A stretch of DNA of 64,000 bases from Candida dubliniensis CD36 (Eukaryota; Ascomycota; Pichiomycetes; Serinales; Debaryomycetaceae). The translations under genes and the position numbers were made by a program. This document shows, one piece after another, positions 59,577-64,000 of this stretch. The stretch's first letter is position 1. Every line of letters begins with the position of its first letter. The stretch is from positions 682,001 through 746,000 of the forward strand of contig NC_012861.1 in NCBI RefSeq assembly GCF_000026945.1, given 5' to 3'. Below the pieces are notes generated by a model that saw only the letters and a program-made list of their open reading frames with translations, made no database searches and was not told the origin of the DNA.

Positions 59577-61508
59577 CAAAGCCTGCTTGGAATTATTCGG
59601 CGGTCACCGAAATCAAAGTAGAATATGAACCTTTTCAGGTTTTTGTATACGAACTTACTTGAATTGAATGAGTTGGGAACGAAATTGTAATTTTGAAATC
59701 TGTTCATTATGACTATTGTGATTGTATTGAGGGGTTTATTTTCAATGTGCCACAATACTATTATTACCCATGTGGCGTAACTGATTGATATTATTTGAAA
59801 AATCAAACACTCTCTAATAATAACAGCCCAAAGTTTCAAGATATACCACTATACTGTCTATTATGATGGTTCATAATTTCATTTATTAATAGTAAATAGA
59901 GGCTAATTTGTTGAAACAATGTTTTGGTTTTTCCTTGCTCACACCTCATTTTAATTACAAACATTCTTGATAGATAACCAATTGAAGTCCGTATATTGTC
60001 TGAATACCGCGATTGGAACATGTACATTAATATCTTTAGATTAGTTATTTCTGTCATTTTCTTGCTGTTTGTTTGTTTGTTTCTTTACTTGTAATTGTAG
60101 ATCGTTATGATATTCATAAAAGAAACTAAAAACCATCATTTCTTTGTAGTAGCACAAAGAGAATTCAAATAATAATTAGATCGAATGCATGAATAATTAC
60201 ACAAAATATTTAACTTTAATAAAAGTATTCCAGAAGCAAGAAGAAAGAAGAAATGTCGTTTTGTTTTATTCTTTGTTGTATTATGCAAACTGGGTTAATT
60301 GTTATTTCTATAATCTGGATCTACTAAGGAATGAAATTCGAATATGATATTAATAGTTCAGACTTGTATCAACGGCACATACATTTTTCAATCATACAGC
60401 ACTACCACTAGCACCGATGGATGAATAGGGAACGATTTCAGTTGCATGTGACATTCAGCGGTAGATTTTGAATCAATTAACTGGCTATTTTTCTTATTGT
60501 TTCAAATACTACGGAATTCCTTCCTCTCTCTTTCATACTCTGTATAGAGGCAATTCAGAACACCACCAATTGAACTCTCTTCATTTTACATAACAATAAA
60601 ATTCATTCAGATGAACGACTCAAATCTATTCATATGCATTATTATCCATATAATTTCCCTTACAATTAATGATGTAATAGGTGCACAATTGCGTATGGTA
60701 TGCACCAACTATATGTGATTATGTAATCAAAGTCATTGGCTTTACTATTGTCAGTCGTAAGTCTAATGTACCCTGATTTGAAGTTAGAGTTGCACTTCTT
60801 ACTGGAAGAAACCCATCAATGTTTGTTAATTACAGGTTAACTCCTATATAATCAATAAACTCAAGTTTTCGGTGGCGCAAGTAAAAAACCACTTTCAATG
60901 GGTTTCCTATTGTCACTATTATTAGTTGCAACAAATGAAATAATCAATGACACCTAACTTAATCCAATCAATGGAATTTGTGAATTCATAAAAGGGGTGA
61001 AAATTGACAAAAAAAAAAACAATCTAAACTGAAATGTTCTATTGTTCTGATATCTGTTCAATCAATCAATCAACTGATCAGGGGGAAATACCTAGAATCA
61101 CAATAGAACAATGCTATTTATCCTTATCCAAAGTGGCTGTGCTATATTGTTTCCCACATCTTTAATGTTTTGTTTTTTGTCGTTATGATGTAACGCCGAT
61201 ATCTCTTTTTTTTGTTTTGTTTGGTTGATGTCCCGATGAATTTCGCTTTGTTTCTTTAAGTGGAGCTAAATGATTGGTTAACAAGAGTTTAATATAGGCA
61301 TTTACAAATGGTTTGTGAAAACAAGATCTCATAAGGCTATAATAGATTCCACCCAATATTATATTGAATAGAACCCGAAATTAATCAATAGAAACATCAT
61401 AAAAGAATGTTAACTATACTGTTCTGTTTTATCTCATATCGATCTGATAAATTTAGGATGTCAATTCGAGGATAATCCGAAAACGTTGCTTTTTTTTATT
61501 GGTCCTGT

Positions 61509-61577
61509 AGGGGGTGTAATAATCTTGACCGGGGACAAAAAAAAATATTCGGGGTGTACGTCTGTGTCAGCTAGGGG
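61509..61577 (+). promoter_or_regulatory. Cluster of four same-strand GGGG boxes about 20 bp apart
   Basis: aGGGGG at 61509-61514, cGGGG at 61530-61534, cGGGG at 61550-61554 and aGGGG at 61573-61577, all on the plus strand with spacing of 20-23 bp (about two helical turns). Two match the stress-response element AGGGG. Other AGGGG boxes on this strand lie at 61080-61085 and 61731-61735. Confidence 0.5.
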
Positions 61578-63015
61578 AATGAAGGTAAAAAAAACTGAAA
61601 TAAATGTTTTAACATGATGTGTTCTAGTAGTTGATCTCATCAAATTTTACAGGAAAAGTGAATAAATTACATTTTGAAACTTCCATTACTGGTTAATTGA
61701 TACTATTTGTGAACGGATGAGTCGGTTAGAAGGGGATTTTCTAAAGACACAACGGTCCAGACTTATAGGAGACGGTGATAGAGAATTGACGGAAAAAACG
61801 GACAGAAGTTTTAACGATATGTTTCAAAATATCCTGAAACACTCAACGGTTGTGTGTAGTTTATAATTTAATTTGAATACTTGTCATTTGATCAAGCTAT
61901 TACACTCGAACTACTCGAATAGTCCCATGAAGAATATTTAGAGAAAGCACAATAAGCCCACTCTACATATTGCTTTTTGGTATTGCTTCCAAATTACCGT
62001 TGACTAGGTTGTAAAATAATTCATATGTCAAGGTTGTTCATTGATCATGTGTCCCCCAGTATCATGAAACAATCGTGTCTATTCCACCACTTACATCATC
62101 AGTCTTGCATGAAAAATTCAATTCCCACGACTCTGCGAAATAAGTTAATCCGGCAACCCAACCATTGAATGTACCAGAATAATGTAGAAAAAACACTCAA
62201 AAGAAGTGAGCACATCTAAACCCGGAGTTTTGTAAAGCGGTTATGTTGTTAAAAAAATGGCTGTGGGAGTTAATCAAGATGACCAAGATTTTCAAACTTT
62301 GTTGTCGGCATTAAGCAATTCCAATATGTGCTCTTTTTTTTCCGTTTCCTTTCCATTCCTCTACACTTTTCCTTCTTCTTACAATCTGATATACCTTTAA
62401 AGAACAAATTGATACCTACATATGGCAGATATTGTTCGATTTATCAAGTCCACTTTTGAATCTCAGTATTCAGATAATTTCATTTAGAAATTTCTTTTTT
62501 TTTTTTTTTGGTGTTGGTTCAGAATTAATGCTAAATTGGGTTAGTGGTAAGTCCTAACTCGGTGCGAGTTGCATTTTTGTATTTTGGTTCTAATGTGGCC
62601 ACAAAAAGTTGTCTGTCCGCCTCAATTAAATACTAATTTGGGGGGATGACTAATTATCCTCGTTGGCTTTTCTCAATGGAAGTTTCCAAACAAGAACTTC
62701 CTTCTAACAACTACTCTTTGTGTAATTCTTCATAGTTTCCATTGTGTACGAATTAATTAGCAACTACTTTTAGCTTGAAATTCAAATTGTGACGAATATC
62801 AAATAGATGAATTTCAGATCTCATTTGTCACTCCGATGACCTTCAAAATTATTCCCCTGTTCCTCCATAGTAATAATAATGAATGATAAATATGAATACA
62901 CTGTTCTACTTTTTTCTTTTCATTGAGCTATTGTTCTTCCTGATTTTTAGTAATTTTGTATTTCAATTGTCTAAAATGTCTTTGTTGTCTTGTATATATC
63001 ATGCATATTTAGATT

Positions 63016-63033
63016 TACATGTGCATACATGTA
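63016..63033. repeat. Perfect 7-bp inverted repeat TACATGT-gcat-ACATGTA
   Basis: An 18-bp dyad in the gene-poor region with a 4-bp centre; includes a CATGTG E-box-like core. Could be a dimeric factor site. No specific factor assigned. Confidence 0.6.
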
Positions 63034-63464
63034 TCATTAATTCCATTCAGTCCTCGAGAGTCTTCTTTTTTTTTTTGTTTGTTTGTTTCTAAATTAAAAG
63101 ACATAATGAATGAATACTAACCACAAAATTATACACATGAGTGGAGTCAAGTTTTAGTTTCTGCTAATTGTTTTCTAATTTCTCAATTCACATTGTTCTT
63201 GTTCTATTGGTGGAGTTTTATATAGAAGGAAATTCAGTTCACTCTTCTTTCCATGCCAATTCTATTTTTTTTTTTTTTTAGTTCTAGTTTACCCAGTTCT
63301 TAGTTTCTAAATTTTTTTCTAGTTTAGTATAGTTTGTCGATTTTTTTACTTATTTGCCACGATGGAGTTCATTAGATAAGAAATGAAATTATATTCCATG
63401 CCTTCCATGTGAAAGATAGATACGACATATAGAAATGACCTTTAATTCACAAATACATTAAAAC

Positions 63465-63920
63465 ATGCTTGGCCACGATGGTTCTATTCTTATATGCTCA
63501 ACTAAAAAACTAACAGAGTGTAAGTATGGGCTCAAAACAAAAATGATCGGCGCCACTAGAGTATTTTTTTTCTTGACTTTGTTTTCGTTTCTCCACTCTG
63601 TTTCGTCTCCTTTTTTTTCTTCTTTTTCTTTTCTCTCTCCCCTCATCTGGACAAAAATCTGCATTTGTCGTACCAGTGGTGCGACTTCCACCACCACTGC
63701 TGCATACTCGTACCACCTAGATGTATATGTACGTGGGTGCACACATTCACGCACCACTCACACCACTATCCCTAATGCCGACACTTCCATGAATCCCATA
63801 ACAAATTTTCAAGGAGTCAACGAAAAGAAATCGAGAAAAACCCATCAAAGTTTCAAATCGTCACGAATAGTTAGGCAAGCAGGGACTCCTAATATTAAGC
63901 TGGTGTGTATATTCAAGTAA
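63465..63920 (+). CDS. Questionable ORF, 151 codons
   Basis: ATG frame with a middle Phe/Ser-rich stretch coded by C/T-tracts, then a His/Thr-rich part and a basic end (KKSRKTHQSFKSSRIVRQAG). No signal peptide or domain that I recognise, and the opposite strand is also largely open. It sits at the start of a pyrimidine-rich stretch that looks like the promoter or 5' UTR of a gene past the window. Probably not a gene, but the longest candidate here. Confidence 0.2.
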   Translation: MLGHDGSILICSTKKLTECKYGLKTKMIGATRVFFFLTLFSFLHSVSSPFFSSFSFLSPLIWTKICICRTSGATSTTTAAYSYHLDVYVRGCTHSRTTHTTIPNADTSMNPITNFQGVNEKKSRKTHQSFKSSRIVRQAGTPNIKLVCIFK

Positions 63921-64000
63921 ATTAGCCTTTAATTATACTCCCCCTCTCCTTCACTCCGTGTTCTTGTTCTTGTTCTTATTTGCTTTTGCTTTTGTTTTTC

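Larger units (their letters stand above)
56194..64000. other. Gene-poor region of 7.8 kb
   Basis: From the LST4 stop to the right edge I find no convincing protein gene, tRNA, rRNA or retroelement. Open frames are few and short (the longest ATG frame is the 151-codon one at 63465). The DNA is AT-rich, unremarkable in composition until about 63.6 kb, where it becomes pyrimidine- and CA-rich. It contains several microsatellites, short direct and inverted repeats and AGGGG/CCCCT boxes listed separately. The likeliest role is an extended promoter and long 5' UTR of a gene beyond the window; long regulatory regions like this are typical of Candida master regulators and adhesins. Confidence 0.6.

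Noticed and set aside
59435..60057. Two overlapping minus-strand frames (134 and 73 codons) that could be a frameshifted gene
   Set aside because: The longer lacks an ATG near its start, the frames differ, and the composition (Phe/Ile/Tyr-rich) looks like translated AT-rich non-coding DNA.
61509..61577. G-quadruplex from the four GGGG runs
   Set aside because: Loops of about 16-19 nt are far longer than a stable quadruplex allows. A protein-binding array is the better reading.
62539..62570. tRNA-like segment (ttagtggtaagtc, aactcggtgcgagtt hairpin)
   Set aside because: There is a D-arm-like string and a 5-bp hairpin, but no B box, acceptor stem or anticodon arm in register.
56194..64000. 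Centromere of the chromosome
   Set aside because: Candida centromeres are gene-free regions of similar size, but the flanking gene set is, as I recall, far from the known chromosome 2 centromere, and I see no long flanking inverted repeat. CENP-A ChIP would decide.

Overview
The window is nuclear DNA of a budding yeast of the CTG (Ser1) clade, almost certainly the Candida albicans / C. dubliniensis group. It is AT-rich and compact. Genes are nearly all uninterrupted, with one short intron with consensus splice signals in COX6. The highly expressed GPM1 uses only TTG/TTA for leucine, while rare in-frame CTG codons occur in other genes and would be read as serine. Gene content and order (GPM1, NSP1, HEM2, CHK1 beside HOG1, AMD1, PAN1, HSP78, a Rim21/Dfg16-type pH sensor, a Sec24 paralogue, SHE4, NBN1) are what I remember from C. 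albicans chromosome 2. The last residues of Hog1 differ from my memory of the C. albicans protein, so C. dubliniensis is quite possible; only a database comparison would settle it.

Layout. 0-7.3 kb: GPM1 (glycolysis), NSP1 (FG nucleoporin with a 7 x 54 bp array), an MPDU1-like PQ-loop membrane protein, HEM2 (haem synthesis) and VPS20 (ESCRT-III). 7.3-17.1 kb: CHK1, a 2467-residue hybrid histidine kinase, tail to tail with the stress MAP kinase gene HOG1. 17.9-31.5 kb: a probable RGP1, a secreted GPI-type protein with regularly spaced dibasic sites, AMD1, THI20-type thiamine enzyme and PAN1. 31.7-43.7 kb: HSP78 with an upstream heat-shock element, DFG16/RIM21, a SEC24 paralogue (SFB3-like), SHE4, and NBN1/YNG2 on a short shared promoter with SHE4. 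44-51 kb: an Ala/Thr-rich cell-wall-type protein, an unrecognised mitochondrial membrane protein, MGR1, spliced COX6 and an unrecognised Gln/Asn/Ser-rich protein. 53.1-56.2 kb: a probable LST4 (folliculin-interacting-protein family).

From 56.2 kb to the right edge (7.8 kb) I see no convincing gene, tRNA or transposon. In this compact genome that is unusual. It holds microsatellites, short repeats, stress-element-like G boxes and candidate regulator sites, and is best read as the long regulatory region of a gene lying beyond the right edge.

Functional themes are stress and environmental signalling (CHK1, HOG1, DFG16, HSP78), trafficking (VPS20, RGP1, PAN1, SFB3-like, SHE4), mitochondrial function (HSP78, MGR1, COX6, the unnamed membrane protein) and cell surface (two GPI-type proteins). 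The genes are ordinary eukaryotic single transcription units, not operons. I found no mobile element, CRISPR array or tRNA gene. I did not find a clearly new multi-gene system. The most interesting leads are the putative Kex2-processed surface protein, the degenerate kinase domain in Chk1, the large gene-free region with phased GGGG boxes, and a possible non-AUG mitochondrial form of the THI20-type enzyme.
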